A DNA stretch of 64,000 bases from Phlebiopsis flavidoalba (GCA_035772785.1 JAOCPU010000019.1:481235-545234); one strand, 5' to 3'. Numbered from the stretch's first letter, positions 25,484 through 39,371 are shown. Numbers and translations are program-made. Notes: generated by a model from the letters alone, not told the origin.

Positions 25484-27399
25484 ATGGTGTGTAAATATTG
25501 AATGGTAATGGGAACGGGACTCAGCTGGACACCAGGTCGTTCTAGCCGCGTCAATATGCACCAAAGGAGGCAAAGGTGAATGCCCTCTCGCGAACGTGTT
25601 AGCATAATACTGAAGACATGCATAGCTGTCATCTCGAGACAGTTTAGAGATATGTCTCGTGCCCGTATAGACTCCCTGCTCGCGTCTTTCCCAAAAGTTA
25701 TCCCGACGAATACACAGCACACATCCGTTGAGACCTCCGACGTCCGCTATGTATACCAACCCCTCGAGGACCTCTACATCCTCCTTATCACAAACAAAGC
25801 CTCCAACATCCTGCAAGACATCGAGACTCTCATTTGTTTGCCCGCGTAGTTTCAGACATGTGCCGGACCGCGGACCCAGCGGGAGATCCTCAAGAACTCC
25901 TTCGACATCCTGGAGGCATTCGACGAGGATTGTGAGCTTGGGGTATCGGGGGGAGTCGGTTAACCTGATGCAAGTGAGGAATATCTTGGAGATGGAAAGT
26001 CACGAAGAGAAGATCCAGGAGATCATCGCCCGCGTAGGTGCCTCCCCAACCTAAAATCCTCAGCTACTAATTATGGCCTTCTATAGAAACAAGGAGGCAG
26101 AGGCCAAGGAGGAGCTCAAGCGCCGAGCGAAACAACTCGAGATTGCAAGCGGAGAGAACAGCAAAGGACGTGCGGCAGCGGGTGTGTCCATCCGGAGGCA
26201 GCTACCTCGGTGGGGGAATTTCTGGTTACGCCCCGTACCTCAGCGGCGTTACGACGCGCCAACGCCTGTTCGTACCGCATCACCACGCGCCTGTCAACAC
26301 TTCGTACACCGCAGTTCAAGGGTAGTGGCATGAAGCTCGGTAGTAAGAAGACCACCCAGTCACAGCTTCTGGACGCGCTCGGTGGTGAAGCGCTTCTCTC
26401 CGAGGACATGTCTGCCCCGGCTTCGCCTGCGCCCCCAGAGCCCGCGACCTTTGCGCCGAAAGATGAGCGGGGCAAGCTTGCCAACCATCACGCCCGAGTC
26501 GTAAGTCCGCGCGCATTTAGCTCATGCATGATCCCCTTACCCACTCGTCCGTTTTAGTGTCCACGTTGTGATCAAGGAGAACATCTCGCTCGAGCTTCTC
26601 CGCGAAGGCGGCCTCAACAGCCTCGAGTTGAAGGGCGACATGAACCTTCACATTACCGACGCGGCCCTGGCGCGCGTCAAGCTCAGCCTCGCCGAGCCCG
26701 CTACGGCCTTCGGCCCCGAGCTGCAATACAAGCAACACCCCAACGTCGGCAAGTTTGCGGGCCAACAAAGAGCGTGTCATTGCTTTGAAGGACCCTTCGC
26801 GGTCGTTCCCCCGTTGGCCAGGCCCTTGCAGTGCTCAAGTGGAGGTATGCAGGGAAGGACGAGAGTTACGTTCCTCTTTCCAGTGCGTTGTGCTTCATTC
26901 TAGTGGGAGTGATTGACTCACTGGGTAGCACGTAGTCAACTGCTGGCCGACACCCTCTAACGACGGGACATGTGATGTTAACATCGAGTATGAGCTAGAG
27001 AACGAAGGTGTCGTTCTTCATGACGTCGTCATTTCGATTCCCCTCCCGTAAGTCCTCGTCAGTTATAAAACTGCGCCCCACGCAACCAACATTTTTCTCA
27101 CAGCGATGGCTCGTACCCGACGGTCTCGTCTCACACGGGCGAATGGTCCCTCAACTCCTCAAGCCACGCAATTGACTGGCAAGTCGGACACGTCGACTCT
27201 CAGGAGCGCTCGGGGACGCTTGAGTTTACAGTCGGAGGAGACGACGTAGGCGCATTCTTCCCCGTCAAAGCTGCGTTTGTCGCACAGGGCAGCATTTGCG
27301 GGTGTCCGTCTCGCCTCTGTCACGCGTGTTGACAACGGTGAGGAGGTCACATTCTCTGAGGATGCAAGCGTTGTTGTAGACGAGTATACCGTTGTTTGA
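25484..27399 (+). CDS. RET2: coatomer subunit delta (COPI)
   Basis: Delta-COP is part of the F-subcomplex of the COPI coat that drives Golgi-to-ER retrograde transport. The family starts with Met directly followed by VLAA-type sequence. Here ATG 25484-25486 is followed by a likely intron (25487-25535), and the next exon reads [14 protein letters not shown]. After a second intron comes [17 protein letters not shown] (about 25635-25690) and the longin-like domain through [10 protein letters not shown] Lys/Glu-rich helix (about 26080-26150) contains [16 protein letters not shown] linker near 26330-26480 includes KLGSKKT. The C-terminal mu-homology domain starts at about 26565 with [23 protein letters not shown]. 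It continues through [22 protein letters not shown] to a Val-rich end at TGA 27397-27399. Frame changes are seen in the linker and near 26755 and 27285. Confidence 0.93.
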
Positions 27400-28244
27400 T
27401 CCCTGGAGTATCTGTTCGACTAAATTATGCTGGAATAAGAAATCATCCTTTGGACGCGTTTATCTGGACTATGTGTCATCTATTACTGTGATGACCTTCT
27501 ACTTTATCTTGTAGCCTTGTCATCGCGCGTCATCGAGGCCAGTCTCGTTTCTCAAGAGTCTCCTATCACAACTGTAGATCTATGGACGCATCTCTTTCTC
27601 CTCCTGCCTGCCCTAAACACGCTGTAAACACACATAAGCGCGCGCCTTGATGCTCTCTCATCTTTTAACAACTACACAGGCCCTGCCTTACCACATGTTG
27701 GTCCGCCCACACTTCACAGGACGGTACCTTCATCTGCGGAGGCCTCAGAAGGAAGGTACACTCTTTGCTGGTCTTCCGGGCTCTTGTAGCCATGTGGAAT
27801 GCTCAGTCACCTGGTGTTTCCGACACACATATTTCTGTAGTTTGCAATTTGTGATTCTGGTGTTGATTTCATTGAATGAAGTGGCGTTCGCGGTATTCCT
27901 GATTTCAAGGTTGGATGGCTACGCGCGTACGATTGAGTTAAATCGAAGTTGAAGACACTGGCGAGATGCAGAGCGCGCACATTGCTGTGACGTGGTCTTG
28001 ACGATCTGTGTTTCTTCGACGCTGGCAGCTCGAGCGATGCCGAGGTGGATACCTGCGCATAGAATGTTTGTCGGGTGCAAGTAGTCGTGGCCATCACGCT
28101 GCGATTACACTGCGAGTCCAGTCATTCCGCAGATATATTCCGAGTGTCTAATTTACATCATCATGGGTATGTACGCTACGACGCATTGACATGCTGGTAT
28201 TTTGATTTTGCGAGGAGGAGGGAGAATGCATACGCATGGATATT
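27400..28244. other. intergenic between convergent genes
   Basis: This is 3' flank of coatomer delta and of the minus-strand membrane protein. It is moderately AT-rich just after 27399. A 96-residue minus open frame (27807-28097) shows no family features and is not counted as a gene. Confidence 0.4.
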
Positions 28245-29232
28245 TTACGACGACGCCGTCGCCGGTCGTGGCGCCGCGGTGTTTGCCATCGGAACCGCCA
28301 CGTTTGCCTGGGGCGACCTAAAGACGCCCCGCACCGCGCTCACGACGCGGCGCACGGTCCACACACAAAAGTTGACCATGCGATGGCAGCCGTAGACAAG
28401 ATACTGCAACGTAAGGAGCACACCCGCAGCACAAGCACATCACAAGCACCGCCGTGCGCCACGCCGACCACGCGACGACGAGCAGGAACGCAAGCAGGCT
28501 GCACACCGCGACGAACAGGCACAGCGTCGGGAGGCGGCACGTCAGGCAGAAGAAAAAGTACGTGCCGTACACGTCCTTGGCCAGGCGCTGCGTGCGGTGC
28601 GTCAGGAAAACCCGGCCCGCGAGCAGGGGAGGAGGCAGGCGTACCTGGAACTTTGCGACGTCCGCGCCGCTGTAGAAAACGAGGAACCACACGTCCGCCA
28701 CGAGTCCGATGCCGGACGCGATGCTCCCCACTGTGACGGCGCGCAGCGCGCGAGGCTGTCGATCTCGACCAGCGTCGGCGCGGAATATCCGTATACCGCC
28801 GCGTTTAATCTGCACGCGTGCACGTCAGTATCATCCGACTACATAGAATGCGGGAGAGGACACGCACGCAGCGGTCGCGAGAAGCGAGGCCCCAATCGCG
28901 TACCACTCTGTCAGCAGGCGCCCCAGCACCTTGCCGAAATCGCACTCGGGATGCGACATCTCCCGGTAGGGAGCGAACCGGTCCACGAGGGCCTCCATGA
29001 GCGACAGCGGCGGCTCGTCTGGGACGGGTTGCGGTGTGTCCCCGCGTACTGCGGGAGCACGCACGGGCATGCATGATGTGTCCATGCCTTCGATCATGGG
29101 TAGCATGCCGGGCTCGAAGGTTGTGTCCATGTCGGGGTCGTATGAGAATGAGGAGCGGTCTTCCTCGAGTGCGGGGGTTGGTGGGCAGGATGAATCGCTG
29201 CACGAGTCTGAGTCCGATTCACGACGAATCAA
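28245..29232 (-). CDS. multi-pass membrane protein of unknown function
   Basis: The ATG at 29230-29232 opens a soluble N-terminal part rich in Ser, Asp, Glu and Pro (SDSDSCSDSSCPPTPALEED). It ends with SLMEALVDRFAPYREMSHPE and a first hydrophobic segment (EWYAIGASLLATAA, about 28870-28910). After an intron come a second span (GSIASGIGLVADVWFLVFYSG, about 28665-28740) and, after another intron, YGTYFFFCLTCRLPTLCLF plus CSLLAFLLVVAWSAW (about 28460-28570). A last span precedes a basic tail that ends at TAA 28245-28247. The pattern of four spans, with an acidic cytosolic head and basic tail, resembles a lineage-restricted basidiomycete membrane protein family, but I cannot name a function. The three-intron structure with consistent frames makes a real gene likely. 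Confidence 0.65.
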
Positions 29233-29465
29233 CGCAGAATGGCCGTAGTTTTTTCTTTGCGTAGTCTACGACGACGGAGGCTGGATTTCTTCAGGTCTGT
29301 GAGGACGTCTCCAGTAATACCCGTATCTTGCTCCTGGGCGAAGTCTAAACGCATGATGAGTAAAACAGCATGTCGGATGTGAAAACTATGAAAGTAGTAA
29401 AGCGGACAAGCATCATACAAGCGTGGCGGGAGGTACCTAAAACCTAGCCATTCCTTCCCACCTGG

Positions 29466-30340
29466 TCACCTCTGGTCTTGCCACCATATCAGATACGAAA
29501 GTAGAACTTGGTACACACCGAGGTCACTTGCATCTGACAGAGCCCCAAGTGGTACGTCTTCGGCGTCGCTGTTGGGCCAGGACGTTGTTGTTGTTGAGCC
29601 TGATGACCCCGAAGGACCCTCCATCAATGGTGCCCGCAACCTTATGGCTAGCGTCGCCGTATTTGCCGTGCGGGAGTTGACGTTTGGCATTTTCCGTTTC
29701 AGTGGCGGGCACTTGAGGTTCAAAATAATGTCTATCTCAACGGACCTCAGTGCGCGCACAAGAGGGAGACACGAGGGGACGCACCTGAGTCTGGGTCCAT
29801 CCTGTCTCTTCATGAGCTCTCCAAGAACGACGTACGCAGATGCTACGAGATGCCGCTTCCTCTTCTGCTTCTTCGTCGGTGCCTTGTGCCAAATCTTGAT
29901 GTCCAAGTTCGTGCCGTGGCCGACGTCGCTGCCTGCAGGATCATCAGAAGCAGCGCACGCCACGAGAGAAGAACGACGCACAGCAGCATGGGGATCTTCA
30001 TGTTCGGGTTCTGGCCGTCGCACCCGAGGTGCGTCTCGTGTGTACGCCCTGTCTCCACCAAGTCGACCGAGACTATCGGCCGCCATGACTTTTCGGGGCG
30101 GAGAGCCAGGACGCCCCGTGCGCGTACCACTGCGAAACATACGTGAGAAAGCGCCCCCACGCTCGTTCCGTAGACATACCCGTCAAGTACCAGGGTCTGA
30201 ACAAGGTTTCATTAGCACTCTACGGGGCGCGGCTTGGGTTGACACACGTACTCTGAGGAATCCATCCTGGGTGGCGATGGATCTGTGTACCGTTTGTGTT
30301 CGTAGTTATGAGTCGACTGGCGTTGCGCAGGAGCTGTCAT
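29466..30340 (-). CDS. unidentified protein, ambiguous strand and frame
   Basis: I do not recognise this gene. Both strands are open for more than 200 codons here, so strand choice is uncertain. On the minus strand a start near 30270 (MDSSE) can be spliced to WYLTGMSTERAWGRFLTYVSQWYAHG (about 30110-30190). A segment KRHLVASAYVVLGELMKRQDG lies at about 29800-29870. Beyond a likely intron is a frame with NAKRQLPHGKYGDASHKVAG and IDGGSFGVIRLNNNNV (about 29570-29690). These pieces look like real protein, but they need frame changes between them. The plus-strand open frame 29572-30420 is Arg/Ser-rich without features. Confidence 0.3.
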
Positions 30341-31600
30341 TCAGCGATGACTGGGAAACGGAGTGCGGGAGCGAGCCTTATAACGCGGTAGGCACAGCCT
30401 CCTGCAGCATCAGCAGGTGAGGCTGTTGAAAGGCGCTACACTGGTCTCTTCGAATTCTGTACGCGCTTGCAACTAACCTTCTACCGAATGCTGTAGGATT
30501 AGGCTTCCAAATCTTCGATGTACGTCAGCGAGCGAGCTAGAGGTGTCGATGTCTTTTGGTTTCGCACTGACGCAACTCAGTGCACAGTGAGTTGTCGCCA
30601 ACTTGACGCTAAACCTTGGACTGTCAGAGGCAGGATTGAGAGGATATAGGATATGATTCGATGTGCGATGTTCAAATTGTATGCAATGAACAACTGTCGC
30701 TACGCATTGACGGCCGGAAGGTGGATAGAGCAAGTGCGCTCGCATGTCCATGTCACGCCAGAGCTCTGTATGGCTCATTGTATTCAAGTAAGAGTGCAGA
30801 GTTACCCAGGTCAATGAAAAACAAGCGCCTGTGCCAAATTATTGATCGCGCATAAGAGTAGGTTCAAACTCTGTTTGTTACTCATCACACTTCCACGACC
30901 AGTGCCTCCACCGGCATCCCAGAAACTCCGTACCGTCCTGACAACCCTCGACGCAACCAACTAACTTCTGCCAACTACACACCACACAGCAGTCACCGCA
31001 CGGGCCCACAAAACCGCGCGACTGGGCGAAGTTGTACCGGATCCGCCCCAGGTCCGCCTTCCGTCGGGGGACAGGCGCGTCAAGCGCATCAAATACCCGG
31101 CAAGTCCCGATCCCCGCCTCAAGCGCGCGGCGGGCAATTTATGCTCGTTGTTCGTGACTGCCACCAGTCTAGATTGTTCTTTGGATCGTCGCTCGCAACC
31201 CAGGTCTGGGGATCCTGTGGCGCTACAATTACTGCTCGTATGATCGCTCGTGTGTCGGACAAGCTCTGTACGACATCGTGTGAGCGTGGCGGCTGACGAG
31301 GTTGATGCTCGCCGTTCGGTAGACTTACCAGGCTACTGATGTTGACAAAGGTGCGGTCATGAAGAAATGCAGTGGTAACCTTCGTATATCGTTCCATTTA
31401 CGCTGAGATATTAGAGCATCATCTCTCAGAACTTACGCCGTCTCGTGAGCACTTTTGCTCGCGATGAAAGCGAAGAGCTCAAGTACGATTAATTGCGCTG
31501 AATTCTTCGTCTATTTACTATCGAAGTTAGCCGTCATTTCAATATGGTTCTTTGGGTAAGAAACTCATTTCAATCTAATTACTGTAAATGAAAGAGTCTG
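30341..31600. other. unassigned stretch
   Basis: Only short open frames without family features are present. A minus frame at 31119-31397 has ordinary composition but no recognisable motif. I see no RNA gene or repeat. Confidence 0.35.
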
Positions 31601-31628
31601 ATCCGTTATTCAATAGGTTTGCTCTTCT

Positions 31629-32863
31629 TTACGTATGAACAAGTATGGCAAAAGTGGCAAGCACGTATGCGAACTCCTGATGGGGTTGCGCCTCGAGGAT
31701 ACACGTTGCAGGTCCTTGCGTTTCTACGAATCTTTCCACAAATCCCAAGTGCTTCTCGCTATCGCAACGACGGTAACACGAGGCTACCGTACGCCCAATT
31801 GTTCCTCTCCAAAATATGTCTGGCGAGGAGCGATTAGACGAATTTGAGCCTCTCCTTCTTCGCACGCCGGGCTTACTTTGCGCCAGATTTATTGCCATTG
31901 ATGCCCCAAAGCTTCCCTGGACATGTCGCGCGTTTCGCTCGCTTTCCTCCGCGCACAGTTTCTTCAAATGTCGCCGCCGACATGCCCCGCATTCGCTCAC
32001 TCGGGCACACCTCGTCATCGTCATCATTCATGTTGAACAAAAAACCGCGGGCGACTCTTACGGCGAAGGCGGTGTCGAAGGGCAGCGTTCTTTGCCGACG
32101 GGAGAGGACGCGAGCAAGAGGGCTCATTCCAATCTAGGCAGCGGGCGAGACAAGGCAGGAGGAGAACGTCATGTGATTCGAAATTGTGGGAGTGTTCCCA
32201 GGAAAAGTGTCGACAACTTCGGCGCCAGAAAGTCGGTTCGTTCAACCTCTGCCACTCGCCATGAGTGATACTGACGTCCTGTCAAAGCGCCGTATTCAGC
32301 CAGTCCACGACGATCGCTGCGGGGGATCTCTCGCTGATGCGGGCCAGGACTGAGGATTGCTACCCTTGGCCGACGTGGCCGTCTACGAGGTGCAAGAGCG
32401 GATTTGAATGTCTTTCTGCGGCATTTTTGGTTGCGTTAAATCTCGCTGAGACAGTAGCTCGTCGTATGTCGCCATCAACTGTCGGAATGCTGGGGCTGAA
32501 GTATCCGTCTCCTCATCTCTGGGGGTGGCCTCCAGATCAGTGCCTTCTTAGAAGGCTGGCATCGATCAGCTCTTTTGCTGTCGCGATTTCGGCTCGAAAT
32601 CTTGCCACAAAACCTCGTCGGCACGGCGGCGATTGGCACGGGCCCGTTTCTCGGCCGTTCCTGCGACGACCTCGAAGACCGCGATGCAATACGGCGCTGC
32701 GAGTGGCCAAAGGCATTCGAGGATGACCGAACTGGCTTCGCGGCAGGAGCGAAATGGCGTCGGCAGCGGAGAAGATCGTGCCAGGCTTCGTCGATGGCTT
32801 CACATCAGCAGCAGAGATCTGATCTCCTTCCCCGCTGCTTCGACGCGATTTCACTCGCGCCAT
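31629..32863 (-). CDS. unidentified basic protein, frameshifted
   Basis: I do not recognise this gene. It is divergent from the PUF gene, with a plausible ATG at 32861-32863 (MARVKSRRSSGEG). Plausible segments in successive frames are a Lys/Arg-rich helix (AEKRARANRRRADEVLWQDF, about 32590-32665) and NMNDDDDEVCPSERMRGMS (about 31970-32030). A C-terminal open frame (31629-32027) includes RRRGSNSSNRSSPDIFWRG. The charged, helix-prone composition would suit a nuclear protein, but that is a guess. The frame changes are too many to define exons. Confidence 0.3.
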
Positions 32864-32980
32864 GATCCTCGTCCATTTCGGGCTGACTTCTTGACATTTT
32901 GTGGCGTGTGATCCTGATCGCGCTCCCTTTCAGGCTTTAATTCGTCTGCATATGGTAGGTCTCTTCGAATTGATCTGCCC

Positions 32981-35775
32981 ATGGGCCCGCCGGGTTCAAG
33001 TCGTATATATGCCTCCCCTCCTCGTCGCCTCTTGCCTCTCCAACCCCCACCACCGCCCGTCGCCCAAGATGAACGCCGCGCCCAACTGCCTCCCACTCGT
33101 TTGCCCCTCTCTTCGACACCGCCCCCTCGTCGAGGCAGCCCGCTGTCCCCGCCCCAGGCCTCAGCGCGTCCATCTGGGCGCCTCAACCTCAAACCGTGTC
33201 CGACACGACATGGTCCTCCGCCATCGACTCTATGAGTCGCCTCCCCGACGGCACCGCATATATGCGCCCCGACATGCGCCGTTCGAGACTTTCCTATCCA
33301 GCTGGAAGAAACCCCGAAGACGTCCTTCGGCCCTGCCGGATTCTCCAGCATGCTCGAGCGGAAGGACGTTGGGACCATTGGCGCGACGGGAGGGAAGAAG
33401 ACGCCGCCTGACTTTGAACCCTGTAGTATGTCACCAACTGCCATCTATTCCTCAGCCTAACGCATGCCGGTCGTAGCATGTTCCACCAGCTGCTGCGGAC
33501 GCTCAACCTCAACTCGCCAGGGCCTTTCGCCCCCGAAGGCTCCTCGAAGGAGATGGGTCCTCTGTCCATCTCGCCAGACGTCTCTCCTGTCTCGACGACC
33601 TCTGGCGTTGATGACTCCCCCGGAGGTTTGTCACCGGCCAAAGGTCACGGAGAGTGGGAAGTTCAACCCTTCCTACGACTTTGGCCACGGAGTCCAGTCG
33701 CATTCCAACAACGCGCTGCTCTTCGAGACTGATCCTCAGAACCGCTACCAGGATCTCTTCGGCGGCTCTCCCTACAGACCCTCCGTGTGCTCATTCGGGG
33801 CGGACCCTTTCCGTCCCAGCGGTTCGCGCATTCCCCCCGTTTGAGCCGTTCTCTGAGACTTCGCCCTATGCATCGGTCGAAGGCCGTCCTCGCATCGATA
33901 CCTCTCTTTCTCGTCAAGACCCAGCACTCCTTCACCCCTCGTGGTCTCATCAGCGCATGCGAGAACATCGTCTTCCGACTGGATGAAGAATGATGACCGT
34001 CGGTTCTCCGAGTCTAGCGCCTCTTCGGGAGGTCAACATAAGTCCTACTCATGGCTCGAGGTCTCACTCTCATGAGGTGGGTATATGCGTGTTATGGCTC
34101 GTCGCTTGTATGTTTCTGACCTCTTTATGCCAAGCAGCCGATCACAACTTCCTTACGCTCTTGCATCCATCCTCCAGTCCGCCTTACCATCTCTTTGTTT
34201 CGCGCATCATCAAGTCGTCGGACCAGCAGGCCTCTATCTTCCTCCAGCAAAAGTTGAAAGTTGCTGACACTGAGGAGAGGGCCAAGATTGTTGACGCCAT
34301 CTGCGCCCGCGGCTTCGAGATGATGGCTCATCGGTACGTTGCCTCTTTCCTTCTAGACGCGTGTACTCATGTCGAGTTTTAGCTTCGGTAACTGGGCTGT
34401 TCAGCGATTGCCTCTGCCGATGCGCCACGGCTAGTGTCGATGAGAGGCGCAAGATCGTTTCCTGTATGCGGTACGTACCATACTTCTCTTTCTGTACCTC
34501 TCTCTCACTAAATGCGCGTTTGAATACCTAGTGGACGCATCGTGGACCTTGCTACCAAACTGCTTACGGATGCCACGTCCTTCAGTCAACAAGGCTCTCG
34601 ACTGCGAGGAGGACATGTAGACTCCTCATCGTCTCCGAGCTGCTTCTTGGTGACCCGCGCCAGACGCTCGTCAACATAAGCATGCTTCGCATGTTTGGAG
34701 CAAGGTGCGTGCTTTGTTGGCGTGTTGGGTGTTTTTGTCTGAGCATGGCTCCGTCCTCCAGATCATGGAATTGACCTGGACCGCACCTGCACCTCCAATC
34801 TTCGCCTTGTAAGCATGTCAGCTTTGCTTCGATGACTCTGTCACTCAACATATCTGGGCAGCGTGAACCGTTCGTTGAAGGGGAAATGGGCCGCTTTGGC
34901 CTGCCACGAGACTGGCTCCCTGGTCGTTCAGGTTCGTGTCAGCCTTCTTCCGAGTGGACATCGTCCCATTGACGACCGCGCTCCCGCAGCACGCCTTCGA
35001 AAATCTGGAAGAGTCGGCCAAGGACGGCATCATCGACGAGCTCCTCAACCAAGGCCCCATCGTCTTCGGCGAGGTCCAAAGGCCAAGAACCAGTGGGGAT
35101 CGTACTGCATCCAACACAGCAAGTTTCTTTTCTACTCCGTGGGTTCAACGTCTTACATCCGTCTTCCGTAGTCCTCGAACACGGCTCGCGCAAGCATCGC
35201 GAGATGGCTCTCGACCACCTCATCGCGGGGCTACTCGAGTACGCCACGAACGAACAAGGCTCCAAGTCCGTTACCAAGGCCTTGAAGGAGGGTGGCAAGG
35301 AGACCCAGAAACCGTATCATTGCTCGTATGTTGTGAGCCGGCGAAAGGGTACACGATTCTTCTGTCTACGATCCGAGGCTCGGTCTGACATGTTCCGCTC
35401 GCAGAGGCCGTCGGGCCATGATCGTCGACCTTGCTCTGTCTGGGTCCGGTAGCCAGCTCATCGCCGCTGTTTCTCCCCGCCGTACGTAACAGTCGTTCCT
35501 CACACAACATGCACTCATTGTCGCCATCCTAGGCTGACAAGGATCAACGTGCCGATTTGTACGAGTCCATCCGCGGCCACATCGTCACGCTTCGAGGTCT
35601 TGCAAGACTGGGGGTCCAAGGTTATCTGGTTGTTGTACGTCGTTTCCTCGTTGTCTTCGTCGATGTCACACGCTCATGTTTACCGTACAGCGATATAGGA
35701 TTGGTGAGTCGCCCGACGGTTTTGACTCACGCATCCATTCATTCCTCTTCATAGCGCGCATACTACGGGTATTAA
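32981..35775 (+). CDS. PUF (Pumilio-repeat) RNA-binding protein
   Basis: PUF proteins bind 3' UTR elements and repress or localise mRNAs. A long Pro/Ser-rich N-terminus (about 33000-34100) includes SSAIDSMSRLPDGTAYMRPDMRRSR and, after an intron, FHQLLRTLNLNSPGPFAPEG. From about 34140 Pumilio-type repeats follow: a DHNFLTLLHPS segment, SDQQASIFLQQKLKVADTEERAKIVDAI (about 34215-34305), GFEMMAHRFGNWAVQRCL (about 34310-34420 across an intron) and RGRIVDLATNCFGCHVLQKALDCEEDM-like sequence (about 34535-34618). Then come NRSLKGKWAALACHETGSLVVQ, AKNQWGSYCIQHILEHGSRKHREMALDHLI (about 35080-35225), YATNEQGSKSVTKALKEGG and a last repeat ending in AYYGY at TAA 35773-35775. At least six introns are visible. 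The repeat wording resembles the fungal PUF group with divergent spacing (Jsn1/Puf-like) more than Puf3. The exact orthologue and the start (32981 or upstream) are uncertain. Confidence 0.85.
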
Positions 35776-36570
35776 ATCCGTCGCTGGTCCCTCGCTTGAT
35801 TCGCATATTTCTCCCCGGCATATCTTACTGCATCTTATTTGACTTTCGACTTCGCATACACTACACGACCATCAAAAGCACACAACGCCGCCTTGCATAT
35901 CCTCGGAGGCCTTAAACATCGCATATCTTCCCACCATCTTTTTGCGCATCGCACTCGCACCGACGCTTGTCCATCACAAACTCGTCAGGGGCGATGTCGC
36001 CAAGAACTCGCACGCCGTCTCTACTCGCATCCCCTCAATTATTCGTCATTTATCGTGTTTGGCCACGAACGCTCGTCCGCGTTTCTTTCTTGACCGGCGG
36101 CAGTTCCTCGTCATCGGGGTCTGCAGGTCTCCTGGTAATTATAGTACATGTCTTTATACTCGCTTTTTTTCTCGTTGCTTCGTATCCTGGACACGCCTTT
36201 GTCTGCGACCATTCTCGCCATCTTTGCATGCCTCATCGTACCATAGCCCCTTCGTTGCAACGACCACTGCCCCCCTAGTCCATCCCTCCCGCTTTGCTCC
36301 TTCCTCCCCTGGCACTTTTCCACTCCCGCGTTTCGAGTCGAGACGGGGTTTTCATATTATGGATGCCGTTTGACGACTCGGGTGTTGTTCCGATGTTTTT
36401 TTCCTATTGTCTTAGTAGTATATCAAGTTCTCTCGTCCATGTACCATTATTCTGTAGCAATGTATGATCGTCCTTGGCCGCGAGGTATTCAAGTTCGCGA
36501 GCTGCCGCCTTGTATGTCGCGAGTTTGGTAAAGTAAATTGTGTATGTTTTGATGGGATCAGACTGATGTG
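35776..36570. other. intergenic: PUF 3' flank and tRNA upstream region
   Basis: This is a pyrimidine-rich plus strand with no recognised gene. Open frames at 35839-36373 are low-complexity Ser/Arg translations of C/T-rich sequence. Confidence 0.45.
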
Positions 36571-36642
36571 TCGGATATGGTGTAGTGGCTAACATTATCG
36601 TCTCTCACACGATAGCCCGGGGTTCGATTCCCCGTATCCGAA
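36571..36642 (+). tRNA. tRNA-Glu (anticodon CTC)
   Basis: The 7-bp acceptor stem pairs TCGGATA with TATCCGA, followed by an A discriminator. The anticodon arm has a TATCGT/ACGATA stem around the loop CTCTCAC, giving anticodon CTC, which reads GAG (Glu). The B box GGTTCGATTCC and the TGGTGTAGTGG D-arm start (A box region) are present. There is no intron. An identical copy lies inverted at 39300-39371. Confidence 0.97.
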
Positions 36643-36650
36643 TTATTGAC

Positions 36651-36667
36651 TTTTGCTTTTTTTTTTT
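36651..36667 (+). terminator. RNA polymerase III terminator of tRNA-Glu
   Basis: A TTTT run at 36651-36654 and an 11-T run at 36657-36667 lie just 3' of the tRNA, as expected for Pol III termination. Confidence 0.8.
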
Positions 36668-37618
36668 GCACTGGCTGGAGACGAGCATGGAAATTCTGGA
36701 TTTCATCAGGCCGGCTGGGAGCGCATTAATATCAATTTTTCTAGAACGGTCAAACATAAATTCGATGTGGCGAGCCCGGAGGGAACCCTGATCACTGCGG
36801 CGTGACAGAGACGTGACTGGTCGTGACTCAATGTGACGCGTCGTGACTTCCCCGCCGACCAGTGATCGCGACTTGACCGGGGCGACCTCTCGTCTTGGAG
36901 TATACCATGAACGGGCTATTCTATATTTATTGCTGTTTAAATCATAGAACTTGCGAAGAGTATGCAGGGGGCTCAATCTTACTCTATGCTCTATGTGCAG
37001 CTCTGCGTACTCAGTACTTAGATGGTGAACGGTAAGTGGTACTTCTGCCTTACCTCGCTTACCTAGGTTGTTGACGACAGAACAGGCTGTAGACAGTACC
37101 GACGATTTTGTGTTACATCCAAAACAGTGTCTTCCGTACCACGACTATGGAGAGAACCATAACTTGACGATCTTCAGGGGTCTTAAGGTTCAACTTGCCT
37201 GGGTTCTAGGCCACGCAGTGATAGCTACCGCTGGACGATCTATCGTCGAATGGTAAGTTCCTACTCAATTGATACCCTGCGGAAAACTCGCTCCGTTCCG
37301 TCGTACTTGCCCCTGAGAGCGTGTGCTTTCTAACACTAGATGATGAACCCCTGATGGAAGACGAAGGAACTGCAACAGAGACCAAGGTTTCTGTCTAGGT
37401 CGTAGCGTGTGCGCGCAGCCTGCATATGAACCGACACGAACACCTGGCAGCGAGAAGAATAATTCTACAATTGGCGGCCGTGGCTTTACCTTACCCAGAC
37501 TCATCACGCGCGAACGGTAGTAACTGTCTCTGTACGTGATTGTCGACGCGACGAACGGGATCATTATACCTGACTGACCCCTTCAACCATAAAAGGCTCG
37601 TAACTCAAAACGTCTGAG
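36668..37618. other. intergenic upstream of the amidohydrolase gene
   Basis: No gene is recognised. A short plus open frame at 37068-37256 ends at a donor-like GTAAGT and could be an exon of something unseen, but it carries no family feature. A cluster of GTGAC/GTCAC repeats lies near 36800-36865. Confidence 0.4.
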
Positions 37619-39055
<1,437 letters not shown>

Positions 39056-39290
39056 AGTTGTGTCGCGTCAGGATTTAATGTAAAGTTATGCGGGCACACT
39101 CAGTGATCATACTTGTAATTTGCTCCGAGCACAACAGATTCCAAAGATTCCAAAGTCTGCAGAAAAGAGGTACATGACGGTGTAGTCTAGGCCCTATGCG
39201 CTACACTATCGCTGCTTTTACTCGTTTTACTGTCTACAGTCTACTGTCTAAACACTGGTCTTCGAAGTTTTCGAATACAAAACTGCCGAT

Positions 39291-39295
39291 AAAAA
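39291..39295 (-). terminator. RNA polymerase III terminator of the inverted tRNA-Glu
   Basis: A run of five A on the plus strand, five T on the minus strand, lies 4 bases beyond the 3' end of the minus-strand tRNA. Confidence 0.65.
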
Positions 39296-39299
39296 GAAC

Positions 39300-39371
39300 T
39301 TCGGATACGGGGAATCGAACCCCGGGCTATCGTGTGAGAGACGATAATGTTAGCCACTACACCATATCCGA
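39300..39371 (-). tRNA. tRNA-Glu (anticodon CTC), inverted copy
   Basis: On the minus strand this is base-for-base identical to the tRNA at 36571-36642: same acceptor stem, CTC anticodon and B box. The flanking bases differ, so only the gene itself is shared. Confidence 0.97.

Noticed and set aside
29572..30420. 282-codon plus-strand open frame
   Set aside because: It is Arg/Ser-rich with no family feature, and the opposite strand has better protein-like segments with splice sites. GC-rich sequence opens several frames here.
36605..36976. Minus-strand 123-codon open frame over the tRNA
   Set aside because: It overlaps the tRNA and its terminator and has no protein features.
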